Shown here piece after piece: positions 1-10,834 of a DNA stretch of 64,000 nt. Location: assembly GCA_021018995.1 (NCBI GenBank), contig CM037591.1, positions 68,289,901 through 68,353,900 of the forward strand, read 5' to 3'. Position 1 is the stretch's first letter, and the number at the start of each line of letters is the position of its first letter. Source of the stretch: Chloranthus sessilifolius. Taxonomy: Eukaryota > Streptophyta > Magnoliopsida > Chloranthales > Chloranthaceae. The translations under genes were made by a program, and so were the position numbers. The notes beneath the pieces are model-generated. The model did no database searches and had not been told where the DNA came from. It was given only the letters and a program-made list of their open reading frames with translations.

Positions 1-250
1 AAATCCCCTTCCATTTAGGATTGCCATATCTGTAGTCAGATCTGGAGGGTCTACTAAAGATAGCTCCCTTGGAGCTTTAGATCAACTTTCCTTGTGGGAT
101 AAACTCTTACTTATTAAAACTTGCTACAACAGGCCCTGTATCTTACAGGTCTGCGTATTTTTTGGCTTGCTGCTCTGTAGTTTTCAATCCACTTTTGATT
201 TATTCTCAGTAACACATTCTTATCACTGTCTCCAATAAAACACCCTAACA
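1..250 (+). repeat. Right end of a plus-oriented Athila-type LTR
   Basis: These bases match the last part of the plus-strand LTRs at 5595-5844 and 10220-10470, and the reverse complement of the LTR ends at 1895-2150 and 34278-34520. The shared text includes the CTCCCTTGGAGCT and AAACTCTTACTTAT blocks. The block ends in CCCTAACA, a typical LTR terminus, and is followed at once by H1 reverse-transcriptase coding sequence. It is therefore the end of a solo LTR or 3' LTR inserted in H1. The rest lies left of the window, so the candidate duplication GTTCT (251-255) cannot be checked. Confidence 0.75.
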
Positions 251-1063
251 GTTCTTGAAAACTCTTTTCGCATGCTTCACTCCACTCGAATCTCGCATCC
301 TTCCTTGTAATTCTCGTAAGAGGTCTCGATATTTTAGAAAATCCCTCCACAAAATGTCGATAGTAGCCAGCTAGACCAAGGAAACTATGGACGTCGATCA
401 CCGTCTTGGGTTGATCTCAGTTTGCCACTGCTTTAATCTTAGTTGGATCTACTGTGACACCATCCTTCGAGTCAACATGTCCCAAAAAGCTAACTTTTTC
501 CAACCAAACCTCGCTCTTACTGAGTTTGGCGTATAGTTAGTGTTCACATAAAGATTGTAGAGTAACTCTTAAGTGTTCTTCGTGTTCCTTCTTTGACTTG
601 GAATATATCATAATGTCGTCAATGAATACTACGATGCAGGAGTCCAGGTGTGGTTTAAACACCCAATTCATCAAATCCATAAATGACACCGGTGCATTCG
701 TTAAACCAAACAACATCACTAAGAAGTCGTAGTGTCCGTACCGTGTCCTGAATGTTGTCTTCTGGATGTCCTCTGCCTTAACTCTAAGTTGATGGTATCT
801 AGATCTCAGATCGATCTTAGAAAAATACCTTGCTCCTTGCAGTTGGTCGAATAGGTTGTCAATTCTAGGCAATGGATATCGATTCTTGATGGTTAGTTTG
901 TTTAACTGGCGATAGTCAATGCACAGTCGCATTGACCCATCTTTCTTCTTTACAAACAAGACCGGTGCTTCCCATGGAGATACACTAGGTCTTATAAACC
1001 CCTTATCCATAAGCTCTTGCAACTACTCTTTCAACTCCTTCAACTCAGCAGGAGCCATTCTAT
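251..1063 (-). pseudogene. pol: H1 reverse transcriptase and connection domain, truncated
   Basis: This is the RNA-dependent DNA polymerase of H1. Reading from 1022 downwards it shows the fingers ([18 protein letters not shown]), palm motifs ([12 protein letters not shown]), [11 protein letters not shown] and the catalytic FIDD inside [13 protein letters not shown]. It then shows the connection toward RNase H (FLGHV, SFLGLAGYYRHFVEGFS). Stops occur near 1023, 538 and 421; the last replaces a Trp usual in this family. The frame ends at 251, where an unrelated LTR end begins just after the FEWSEACEKSFQE segment. RNase H and integrase are missing from this side. Confidence 0.9.
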
Positions 1064-1894
1064 ATGGTGCTTTTGAAATAGGCTCCGTTCCAGGTGCTCA
1101 GTCGATAGCAAATTCCACCTCTCTATCAGGAGGTAATCCTAGTAATTCCTCCATAAATACATCTTCAAATTCACGTGCAATTGTGATCTCTGTGATAATG
1201 TTTTTCCCTTTCTTATCTTCCTTCAAGAATGCCAAGTAACAACTTCACCCTTTTCGGATTAAGCACTCAGCCTTGACTGCGGACACAAGTGGCATAAACG
1301 TCGATCGCATTCCCTGAAATCGGAACAATCTCCTTATATTGGGTCTGAAGACTACAACTTTATTCTTGTCATCTATCATCGCACAATGTTGTGACAACTA
1401 GTCCATGCCAAGGATCACGTCGAATCCTTGCATGTCTAACAGAATTAAATTTGCTGGTAGTTCAAAGACGTCTCCATCTATGATGGTCACTATTACCGAT
1501 TTACAAACCCTTTCTGTATCGACCGATTCTCCAGTCGTGACAGATATCGCTAAAACAAAGTCCAACGTCTCGGGTTGACCTACATCTTCCTAGCAAATCA
1601 AGTGGTAAATGAGTGGGTAGACCACGGGTTTATTAATACTCTAGCTTCATAGGCTATGTCACTCCCCTTGCCGTACAATTGTAAGGTACCTATATCATAC
1701 ACATTTATATATACATAACGTACTTATATATCAAAATTTATGGACAAGAATTAGTCTACTCTACCTCTTACATGAATGCACCTTCTCTATCTAAAAACTT
1801 TAAGAAATTGAATCTTTATTTAAAAGAAAATCTCACCTTGGATCACGTCATTGGTATTATGTGCTTCTTGAGCAATAACAGCGTAGGCTACTGT
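1064..1894 (-). pseudogene. pol: H1 aspartic protease region, inactive
   Basis: Minus-strand translation gives a Tekay-type protease segment: an N-terminal AYAVIAQEAHNTNDVI, then GTLQLYGKG, an active-site block and FDVILGMD. Family members read L-I-D-P-G-S-T-H-S-F at the active site. Here the catalytic Asp codon (1628-1630) reads Asn and the following Gly reads Trp, so the enzyme would be dead even without the stops. The Trp after ILGMD is also a stop. The region abuts the LTR end of Ath-R at 1895; joined to 36582 it continues the H1 gag frame. Confidence 0.8.
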
Positions 1895-3327
1895 TGTTCT
1901 AGTTCTAGTGTGCTGATTTATTGTGAAATGATAAGAGCAAAAAAATACAAATCAAAGAAAGATAAAGGGTGGATTCATCACAACTAAAATAGGCTAGACT
2001 TGCAAGATACAGGGTCCTTTGTAGCAAGTTTTGATAAGTAAGAGTTTGTCCCACAGGAAAAATGATCTAAAGCTCCAAGGGAGCCATCTTTAGTAGGCCC
2101 TCCAGATTTGACTACAGATCAGGCAATCCTAAATGGAAGGGGATTTAAGATCACTATTATTTAAATCATATGGTAACCTAATGCCTAAACTACAGAAATT
2201 GTTGAGAAGAATGATGGAGTGTGAGAAAATAAATATAAAAAGGGTGAGAAGTAGGCTACTAGGTACAGATCTGATGGGTTCTATAACTCAGACTCAGATC
2301 TACTGCTATAGAAGCCCTGTCCTATGGCTACATTATCACCAAAGAGGAGAAAGGATCCAACTCACCCCTGTGCCATGATCCAATCCCTTATGGCAATAAC
2401 CTGTCCACTCAAATGGTCACAGACTATCCAATAGGGGAACCACAGTCCATAGATGGGTAAGAACATGTTTATCATTATAGGCACTACTTCATCTAGGCTA
2501 CCAACTCAAGAATCCATAGGAATTTCAACCTCTAAAGTTCTGTGTGTGGGGCATAGGCTTGCAAAGTGCACTAGCCTGGACACACAAGACTAGCAAGAGT
2601 TTGAGTACTAGCTTTAGGTCTAGCTGTTCATTGCCTTTAGAAAGACAATAGTGATCCAGTCACAAGCCTACAATCTCTACAGCCAGATCAGATCTGCCAT
2701 CCGATGGTGGATCTATACAAATACAGGGGAGAATGTCTCTGCACAATCTCTCATAGGGCTACAAGCACAAGTGCAGAGAAGAAGAATCTGTCTTAGATCT
2801 ATGGATTGGCCTCACCCTAGGGCTATAACCTGTCCACTTAAATGGCCACGGACTATTCACAGGGGCAATCCTCCTCACAGAGGTCTGAGACAGAACAAGT
2901 AGATTACTGCCACCACCATGTTCATAAGGCTACCAGCTCAAGCTCCCATTGGGATTCACATTTAGTGGATCCTGTGGTGGGGTATAGGCTTGTATATGTG
3001 CACTAGCCTGGACACACAGGTCACTTGGATCTAAATAATTCCTTAAAAACAATCCTCCATTGCTTACAATACAACATAGCAATGGAGGATCTCCAGGTAG
3101 CAGCCTTGTATAGAATAACCCTCAAAAATTAATCTCATACATGTATAAGATCCTATTACAAAACTTCATTAAAACTATTCCAAATAGACATACAAAGGCA
3201 TAGCCAGCAAGTGCTGGGCTATGGAGAGAAGAAAAAGGAAAAAAGAAAATGCCTAAACCCTAACCTTAACTACTGGAACTCTACAGCTGATTCAAGAAGA
3301 TCCACCATTCAAACTAGACTAGGCTTA

Positions 3328-3339
3328 GGCTTATATAGC
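3328..3339 (-). promoter_or_regulatory. TATA box of Ath-R 3' LTR
   Basis: On the minus strand the sequence reads GCTATATAAGCC. The same element occurs at 35712-35723 in the other LTR and, as TATATAAA, in the three plus-strand LTRs. It lies about 25 bp downstream of the telobox inverted repeat that the plus-strand complex broke. Confidence 0.6.
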
Positions 3340-3362
3340 AGTCGGCTATGGGAGCATTAGGG

Positions 3363-3367
3363 TTAAG
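3363..3367. repeat. Left target-site duplication of the plus-strand complex
   Basis: TTAAG here faces TTAGG at 21210-21214, immediately outside the outer LTR ends. The undisturbed site in the sister LTR (35740-35762) reads ATTAGGGTTAGGAAAACCC, so the target word was TTAGG and the left copy has one G-to-A change. Five bases is the normal duplication length for Ty3-type integrases. This shows that the whole three-LTR block occupies a single integration site. Confidence 0.75.
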
Positions 3368-5844
3368 TGTTAAGACCTGAAAAGTACCACTTTTCATCCC
3401 TTAACTTAACCTTTGATTAGACCCTTAGCCATCTAATAAGTTCTTGTTAAGTGTTTTATGTAGGTAATAATCAGCAGTGAAACAAGGCCAGGAATCCTGC
3501 TACCGTTTTAGCACCAGAAGTCCCTCAGAAGGATGGACTCTGAATCTAGACCTGGAATGAGCCTCGCGCAGTCCAACTGAGCTTCCCAAGACTTTACAAC
3601 AACTACTCGCGCAGCTCTCGTGAAGCTCAAGAGTAGAACACATCACGCAGTCTCGCACAGTTCAAAGCAGACCTCTCTCAACCTCGCGCAGTTCACTCCG
3701 AACGGCTGAGGAGAGAGAGCTTCAGGAAACTCCTCGCGCAACTGTCGTGCAATGGCCACAGGATGTAATTATCAGAAGAGAACTCCTCACGTAGTTCTTG
3801 CGCCATTCAAGAAGAAAGCATCCTTGTGCAGACGGAGCCATTCTCGTGAAGATCAATCAAGACATGAAACCTCGTGTAGTTCAGAACTCATTAAAGCCTC
3901 ACGAGGAAACTCGCGAAGTCTATTGAAGAGAAGTGCTCGCGAAGTTCTGGCGCTATTTAAATCTGTCATCGCGAAGATCAACTCAGCGATCGCGCAGCTA
4001 CCTCGTGACTGCTTGAACTCCAACGCCGTGACATCTGAGGCTTTGATGTCTACTCAACCTCGCGATTGCCTAAAGAGCAAACCAAGGCAACCTCACGACG
4101 GTTCAAGCTTCAATAGCAAATCATCCCCGCGAAGAGCAAGTGCTACCACGCGATAAGTCTGGGAAATGATGGCTACCTAGCGAAGCTCTGAACTTCAACT
4201 TCCTCTCTTCAGCAGAGGACCTTCTGGGAATTTCCAGCGATTAGGGCATGCACTCCCATGCTCAAATCTCTGTGCACGCACCCCAAGGCATCTAAGGATC
4301 ACTATTCAGCCACGTGGCATCGTTAAAATTAGGGTTTCCTAACCCTAATGCGTCACCACACCATTGCTATATAAACCCATACTTAGCTTAGGTTTAATGA
4401 ACCTAAAATAGCTGGGAACACATCTCATTTCTTGGAGACTTGATCTGAGATCGTTTTCCTTTTCTTTTTGTAGCTGTAAGTAGTTTTCTTTTTCTTTTTC
4501 CTTCTCTCCATAGTCTAGCACTTGCTGGCTATGTCTTTGTATGCTTTTTAAACTAGATCAATGGAAGTTTTGTAATAGGATTTGTACTCTGTAGGATTTG
4601 TGTTTGAATGTGAGATGCTTTGGGCAAGGCTGCTGCCTTGTGATCCGCCATTACTTTGGCTGTGATTCAATGCAATGGAGGACTGATTCTAAGGGCCACT
4701 TAGATCCAAGTGACCTATGTGTTTGGGCTATCATGGTCCTATACAGCCTTAGCCCCACCACAAGACCCATTAGATCTGAAATCCCCATGGGAGCTTGAGC
4801 TGGTAGCCTTGTGACCATGGTGGTGGCAGCGATATTCTTGTTTTGTCTTGGGCTCCATGAGGAGGATAGCCTCTGGGATAGTCTGTGATCATTCAAGTGG
4901 ACAGGTTATAGCCTTAGGGTGATTCTAATCCACCGATCCAAGATGGATCTTTCTTCTTTACACCTGAGCTTGTATAAGCCTGGTGGGAGATTGTACAGAG
5001 GCAAACTCCCCTATAATTGTATAGATCAACTATTAGATGTTAGATCTAATCTGGTTATAGAGATTATAGGCTTGTGACTGGACCATTGTAGCCTCACTCA
5101 AGCAATGGACAGCTAGATCGAAGGTTGTACTCAATCTCTTGTTGGTTCTATGTGTCTGGGCCATCATGGTCCTATACAGCCTTAGCCCCACACAAAGAGC
5201 TTTAGAGGTTGAGGTTCCCAATGGATTCTTGAGCTGGTAGCCTAGATGAAATAGTGCCTACAATGATTAACTTGTTTTGACCCATCCTTGGATTGTGGTT
5301 CCCCTATGGGATAGTCTGTGACCATATGAGTGGACAGGTTATAACCTTAAGGGATTGAATCATGGCAGAGAGATGGGTTGGATCTTTTCTCCTCAGTGGT
5401 GATAACATAGCCATTGGACAGGATTTCTATAACATCATATCTAAATCTGAGTTACAAAGCTCTTCTGATCTAGGCTCAATAACATACTTCTCACCCTTTT
5501 ATATTTATTCTCCACACTCCATCCATCCTCTCAACCCTTTCTGTAGTTTAGACATTAGGTTACCTTAGAATACCTAAAATAAGTGACCTTAAACTCCCCT
5601 CCTTTTTAGGACTGCCAGATCTGGAGGGACTACTAGATATGGCTCCCTTGGAGCTGTAGATCACCTTTCCCTGTGGGACAAACTCTTACTTATCAAAAGT
5701 TGCCACAATGGACCCTGTATCTTGTAGGTCTAGGATTTCTTAGTTGTGCTGAATCCATCCCCTCTTTTGCTCTTTCTTTGATTTTTAAATTACTTTTACC
5801 ACCAACCAATAAAGCAAGCACACACTCAGAATTCCAAACCAACA
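3368..5844 (+). repeat. LTR1 of the plus-strand complex
   Basis: The LTR starts TGTTAAGACCTG and ends AACCAACA, six bases before the primer site. It aligns along its length with LTR2 and LTR3. U3 (about 3368-4367) holds many CTCGCGNAG-type words, a telobox inverted repeat at 4328-4349 and a TATA box at 4368. AATAAAG near 5808 could serve in 3'-end formation. LTR1 lacks short segments present in the others, for example 12 bp near 5610. The open frame at 3752-4156 is U3 sequence, not a gene. Confidence 0.9.
4328..4375 (+). promoter_or_regulatory. Core promoter of LTR1: telobox inverted repeat plus TATA box
   Basis: ATTAGGGTT and AACCCTAAT form 9-bp arms around TCCT (4328-4349), and TATATAAA follows at 4368-4375. 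The arrangement repeats in LTR2, LTR3 and, on the other strand, the Ath-R LTRs. AAACCCTA-type teloboxes are known in plant promoters and 5' leaders, so transcription probably starts a few tens of bases downstream. Confidence 0.6.
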
Positions 5845-5850
5845 AGTTTT

Positions 5851-5868
5851 TGGCGCCGTTGCCGGGGA
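5851..5868 (+). other. Primer-binding site, tRNA-Asp type
   Basis: TGGCGCCGTTGCCGGGGA is an exact complement of the 3' end of plant tRNA-Asp including CCA, as I recall that tRNA. It primes minus-strand DNA synthesis. It lies six bases after the LTR1 end. Confidence 0.9.
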
Positions 5869-6204
5869 CAGATGATCTATTAGTAGACCCTTAGTTTTTG
5901 TATTCTTAGTATTCTCTGCAAATGTGAATAATTGATACTGCAGATACAATTTTGAACCTTTCTTGTAGATCTAGACAGCAGCAGCGAAGGACAGTTAGAC
6001 TGCAATTGGAGCTTAGCTACCTCTGTTTGCAAACTCTCTAACTTTTAAAACTCTGTCTATCTTTCTTGAAAATTCTCTAGCAGTATCTAGGATAGTTGTA
6101 AATGTATTCTTCAAATAACTGTAAGTTAGATAAATTTGTTAATTGTAAAGTTATTCATTTGCAATGTGCCTGCAAGAAGCTTTCCTTGCTATTGGTGTGC
6201 TTGT
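5869..6204 (+). other. 5' leader between primer site and gag, internal region 1
   Basis: No coding signal is evident. The stretch is AT-rich and closely matches 10495-10834. It would contain any packaging signal, but none can be identified by eye. Confidence 0.6.
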
Positions 6205-7745
6205 ATGCTAGGGAGGAGATCTCTCAGCCCTACTTTAGAGCCTCTTAACCCTGAGTTAGAAAGGGGAAGGAGACTTAGAAGAGACAGGCACACCACAGGA
6301 GAGCCCCCAAGAGAATCTGTGACAACAACTATGGGTGAAGAACAACCCAGAACTCTCAAGGAGTTGAATGCTCTGGATGACTATAACTCCCCTTTTAGGA
6401 TTCAATTCCCTGATGTTTAGGGGAATTATGAAATAAAAACTTCAATCATCCAAATGCTGCCCTCTTTCATGGGCTTAGCAAGGAGGACCCGTACAGGCAT
6501 ATTGACCAGTTCTTGGCCTTGTGCACCACTTTTAATATCACTGGTTTGGGACCTGAGGCTACTAGGCTCAAACTCTTACCCTTCTCTCTGAAGGATAGGG
6601 CCAGTACCTGGTTGACCACTCTTCCTAATAATAGCATTGCTTCATGGAAAGACCTACAGACCAAGTTCCTGACCAAGTTCTTCCCTGAGACCAAAACTAG
6701 CCAGTTGAGGAAAGAGATTCTTGCTTTTGCTCAATCCCCAACTGAAGATTATAACCAAGCCTAGGATAGGTTTAAAGAAATGCTCAAACAATGCCCCCAC
6801 CACAAGATCCTAGAGTGGCATCTTGTACAAAGCTTCTACAATGGGCTTGATGAGAAAAATAGAGATATGGTCGATGCCTCTTGTGGTGGATCCTACATGC
6901 ACAAGACTACTGAGGAGGTATGGGAATTGTTTGAGGTGATTAGTGGGAATGCTTTTCAAAAGCCATCCCTAGCAAGAACTAGTCAGGAATTTGAGTTAAA
7001 GGTGGGGCCTGCTGCTGGATCAAGAGGAAAAGTTTATGAGGTGTCTGGGAACAATGACCTGCAGCTGCAGATGGCAAACCTCTCTATGAAGTTTGACAAA
7101 TTACTGACTGTGATGGAACTTAGAAGGGCTGCTCATGTGGTGGAGGCATGTCTGATATGCCAGTCCCCACAGCACGGAGTGGAGGAATGTCCATCTGCAG
7201 GGCAATTTCTTGAATTGGTTTTGGAACATGCTGCTGCTACTCAATCTTATGGCTAATAACAATCTGGGGGCTACAACAGACAGTCATATGGATACTAGCA
7301 CTAAAATGCTTGTTACCAATGGAGAGACCACCCAAATTTGAGGTGGAGGCAAGACAACTACATGCAGCCCCAGCAGATGTTGGCCTTACCACAAAGGCCA
7401 CAGCAGCAGTTCAATCAAGGGAATGCCCCTAGGTCTAACTTTCAGCACCATCAGCAGCCCCATTAGCAACAAAATCAATTGGTCGTACCCCCATCTCAAC
7501 CTAGAAATACTTCTTTCGAGGACCAGGTCTTGACCTCACTGTAAAACCTGGGTTCCTTAGCTCAGACTGTGAATTCTCATGGTCAGAGCACCAAGAAGAT
7601 GGAAGAGCAGATTGGCCAACTAGCGAATACCTTAGCCAAAAGAGAAGAGGGAAGGTTGCCTAGTCAACCAGTGGTTAATCCCAAGGGTCAATTTTTGATT
7701 GGTGAAGGATCCTCAAACCCCTGAAGGGAATCTTTCATTGAATTA
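6205..7745 (+). pseudogene. gag: Athila-type gag, broken; internal region 1
   Basis: This encodes the structural capsid-nucleocapsid protein. The start at 6205 (MLGRRSLSPTLEP) is chosen because conservation with the other copies begins at GRRSLSP. A retrotransposon gag core (FLALCTTFNITGLGPEA, FSLKDRASTWLTTLPNN, QSFYNGLDEKNRDMVDAS) is followed by a CX2CX4HX4C zinc knuckle (CLICQSPQHGVEEC, about 7150-7190). Breaks are TAG at 6418, a one-base loss near 6471, TAG at 6762 replacing Trp, TAA at 7254, and further stops. The frame ends in GEGSSNP, joined directly to the last residues of integrase, so pol has been excised. Confidence 0.9.
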
Positions 7746-7981
7746 ATGTTAAGAACTGTGCACTTTGTATGATATGTACTTTACAGTTTAGAGGAATTTG
7801 TAATGATCTTGTTGGGGTCTGAGTTTAGTGCTTTATGCCTACTTTTATTCCTGTTCCCTTTGTTTCATAATTTCAAGTGATTGAATGATGATGGTATTGT
7901 CTGACTGCTTTTCATGATGTGTGAATTTAATGCTTTGAGAGTATGGGAATTTTTGAATGTTTTATAATGCTTATGGGTGTC
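7746..7981 (+). other. Former pol-env spacer, truncated
   Basis: This matches 12256-12488, the spacer after the pol-excision junction in internal region 2. It stops in GGGTGT, where the LTR2 sequence takes over. Everything that follows in region 2 (env-like ORF, 3' non-coding region, polypurine tract) is missing here. Confidence 0.75.
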
Positions 7982-10470
7982 TGATAAGACCTGAAAAGTA
8001 CCACTTTTCACCCCTTAACCTTTGATTAGACCCTTAGCCATCTAATAAGTTCGTGTTAAGTGTTTTATATAGGTAATAATCAACAGCGAAACAAGGCCAG
8101 GAATCCTGCTAAGGAGCCTATTTTGGCACCAGAAGTCCCTCAGAAGGATGGACTCTAAATCCAGACCTGGAATGAGCCTCGCGCAGTCCAACTGAGCTTC
8201 CCAAGACTTTACAACAACTACTCGCGCAGCTCTCGCGAAGCTCAAGAGTAGAACACATCGCGCAGTCTCGCGTAGTTTAAAGCAGACCTCTCTCAACCTC
8301 ACGCAGTTTGCTCAAAATGGCTGAGGAGAGAGAGCTTCAGGAAACTCCTCATGCAGCTATCGCGCAGTGGCCGCGGGATGTAATTATCAGAAGAGAACTC
8401 CTCGCGTAGTTCTCGCGCCATTCAAGAAGATAGCATCCTCGCGAAGACGGAGCCATCCTCACGAAGATCAATCAAGACATGAAACCTCGCACAGTTTAGA
8501 ACTCATTAAAGCCTCACGAGGAAACTCACGAAGTCCATTGAAGAGAAGTGCTCGCGAAGTTATCGCGCTATTCAAATCCGTCCTCGCGAAGATCAACTCG
8601 ATGACCGCACAGCTACCTCGCGACTGCTTGAACTCCAACCTCGCGACATCTGAGGCTTTGATGTCTACTCAACCTCGCGACTGCCTGAAGAGCAAACCAA
8701 GGCAACCTCGGAATGGTTGAAGCTTCAATAGCAAATCATCCTCGCGAAGAGTAAGAGCTACCACGTGACAAGTCTGAGAAATAATGGCTACCTAGTGAAG
8801 CTCTGAACTTCAACTTCCATCTCGTCAGCAGAGGACCTTCTGGGAATTTCCAGCGATTAGGGCATGCACTCCCACGATCAAATCTTCGTGCACGCGCCCC
8901 AAGACATCCAAGGATCACTATTCGGCCATGTGGAATTATTAAAATTAGGGTTTCCTGACCCTAATGTGCTGCCACACCACTGCTATATAAACTCATACTT
9001 AGCTTAGGTTTAATGATCCTGGAATAGCTGAGAACACATCTCATTTCTTGGAGACTTGATCTGAGATCAGTTTTCTTTTCTTTTTATAGCTGTAAGTAGT
9101 TTTCTTTTTCTTGTTCCTTCTCTCCATACTCCAGCACTTGCTGGCTATGTCTTTGCATGCTTTTTAAACTAGATCAATGGAAGTTTTGTAATAGGATTTG
9201 TACTCTGTAGGATTTATATTTGAATGTGAGATGCTCTGTGCAAGGCTGCTGCCTTGTGATCTGCCATTTCTTTGGCTGTGATTCAAAGCAGTGGAGGACT
9301 TATTCTAAGGGCCACTCAGATCCAAGTGACCTGTGTGTCTGGGCTATCATGGTCCTATACAGCCTTAGCCCCACCACAGGACCCACTAGATCTGAAATCC
9401 CCATGGGAGCTTGAGCTGGTAGCCTTGTGACCATGGTGGTGGCAGTGATATTCTTATTTTATCTTGGGCTCCGTGAGGAGGATAGCCTCTAGGATAGTCT
9501 GTGACCATTCAAGTGGACAGGTTATAGCCTTAGGGTGATTCTAATCCACTGATCCAAGATGGATCTTTCTTCTTTACACCTGAGCTTGTAGAAGCCTGGT
9601 GGGAGATTGTACAGAGGCAGACTCCCCTATATTTGTATAGATCCCCTATCAGATATTAGATCTGATCTAGTTATAGATATTGTAGGCTTATGACTAGACC
9701 ATTGTAGCCTCACTCAAGCAATGGACAACTAGATCGAAGGTTGTACTCAATCTCTTGTTGGTTATATGTGTCTGGGCTATCATGGTCCTATACAGCCTTA
9801 GCCCCACACATAGAGCTTTAGAGGTTGAGGTTCCCTATTGATTCTTGAGCTGGTAGCCTGGATGAAATAGTGCCTACAATGATTAACTTGTTTTGACCCA
9901 TCCCTGGATTGTGGTTCCCCTATGGGATAGTCTGTGACCATTCGAGTGGACAGGTTATAACCTTAAGGGATTGAATCATGGCAGAGAGATGGGTTGGATC
10001 CTTTCTGCTCAGTGGTGATAACGTAGCCATTGGACAGGATTTCTATAACATCAGATCTAAATCTAAGTTACAAAGCTCCTCTGATCTAGGCTCAATAGCA
10101 TACTTCTCACCCTTTTATATTTATTTTCCACACTCCATCCATCCTCTCAATCCTTTCTATAGTTTAGACATTAGGTTACCTTAGAATACCTAGAATAAGT
10201 GACCTTAAACTCCCCTCCTTTTTAGGACTACCAGATCTGTTGTCAGATCTGGAGGGACTACTAGAGATGGCTCCCTTGGAGCTGTAGATCACCTTTCCCT
10301 GTGGGACAAACTCTTACTTATCAAAAGTTGCCACAATGGACCCTGTATCTTGTAGGTCTAGGATTTCTTAGTTGTGCTGATTCCATCACTTGTTTTATTC
10401 TTTCTTTGATTTTTAAATTACTTTTACCACCAACCAATAAAGCAAGCACACACTCAGAAATATGCCAACA
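7982..10470 (+). repeat. LTR2 of the plus-strand complex (middle LTR)
   Basis: It starts TGATAAGACCTG (TGTTAAGACC in the other copies) and ends ATGCCAACA, six bases before the second primer site. It is complete and collinear with LTR1 and LTR3, but no polypurine tract precedes it. It acts formally as 3' LTR of region 1 and 5' LTR of region 2. The frame at 8367-8720 is the U3 open frame also seen in LTR1 and LTR3. Confidence 0.9.
8944..8991 (+). promoter_or_regulatory. Core promoter of LTR2
   Basis: The telobox inverted repeat (8944-8965) has one mismatch here (GACCCTAAT in the right arm). TATATAAA lies at 8984-8991. Confidence 0.55.
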
Positions 10471-10476
10471 AGTTTT

Positions 10477-10494
10477 TGGCGCCGTTGCCGGGGA
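10477..10494 (+). other. Second primer-binding site, tRNA-Asp type
   Basis: The same 18 bases occur here as at 5851-5868, again six bases after an LTR end. This shows that internal region 2 begins a second complete 5' structure. Confidence 0.9.
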
Positions 10495-10834
10495 CAGATG
10501 ATCTATTAGTAGATCCTTAGTTTTTATATTCTTAGTATTCTTTGCAAATGTGAATAATTGATACTACTGATATAATTTTGAACCTTTCTTGCAAATCTAG
10601 ACAGCAGCAGTGAAGGACAGTTGGACTGCAATTGGAGCTTAGCTACCACTGTTTGCAAACTCTCTTACTTTTAAAACTCTGTCTATCTTTCTTGAAAATT
10701 CTCTAGCAGTATCTAGGATAGTTGTAAATGTTTTCTTTGAATAACTGTATGTTAGTTAGATAAATTTGTTAATTATAAAGTTATTTATTTGCAATGTGCC
10801 TGCAAGAAGCTTTCCTTGCTGTTGGTGTGTTTTT
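10495..10834 (+). other. 5' leader, internal region 2
   Basis: This is close to the leader at 5869-6204. No open frame of note and no recognised signal is seen. Confidence 0.6.

Larger units (their letters stand above)
1895..3367 (-). repeat. Ath-R 3' LTR, distal part (core promoter, R and U5)
   Basis: This matches 34278-35750 of the 5' LTR almost throughout in the same orientation, including the starting TGTTCTAGTTCTAGTGTGC, the CCCACAGG block near 2050 and the CATAGCCAGCAAGTGCT block near 3200. The inner terminus on the element strand is ACTAGAACA. The part breaks at 3367 inside an ATTAGGGTT motif and continues at 21210 beyond the nested complex. The small frames here are not conserved between the two LTR copies and are not genes. 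Confidence 0.9.

Noticed and set aside
3752..4156. Open frame of 134 codons in LTR1, with relatives at 8367-8720 and 19102-19476
   Set aside because: It lies in U3, differs in length and frame-ends among the three LTRs, and the composition comes from the CTCGCG repeats. No known domain.
5851..5868. tRNA-Asp gene fragment
   Set aside because: Only the 18 bases complementary to the 3' end are present, directly after an LTR, as expected for a primer site.
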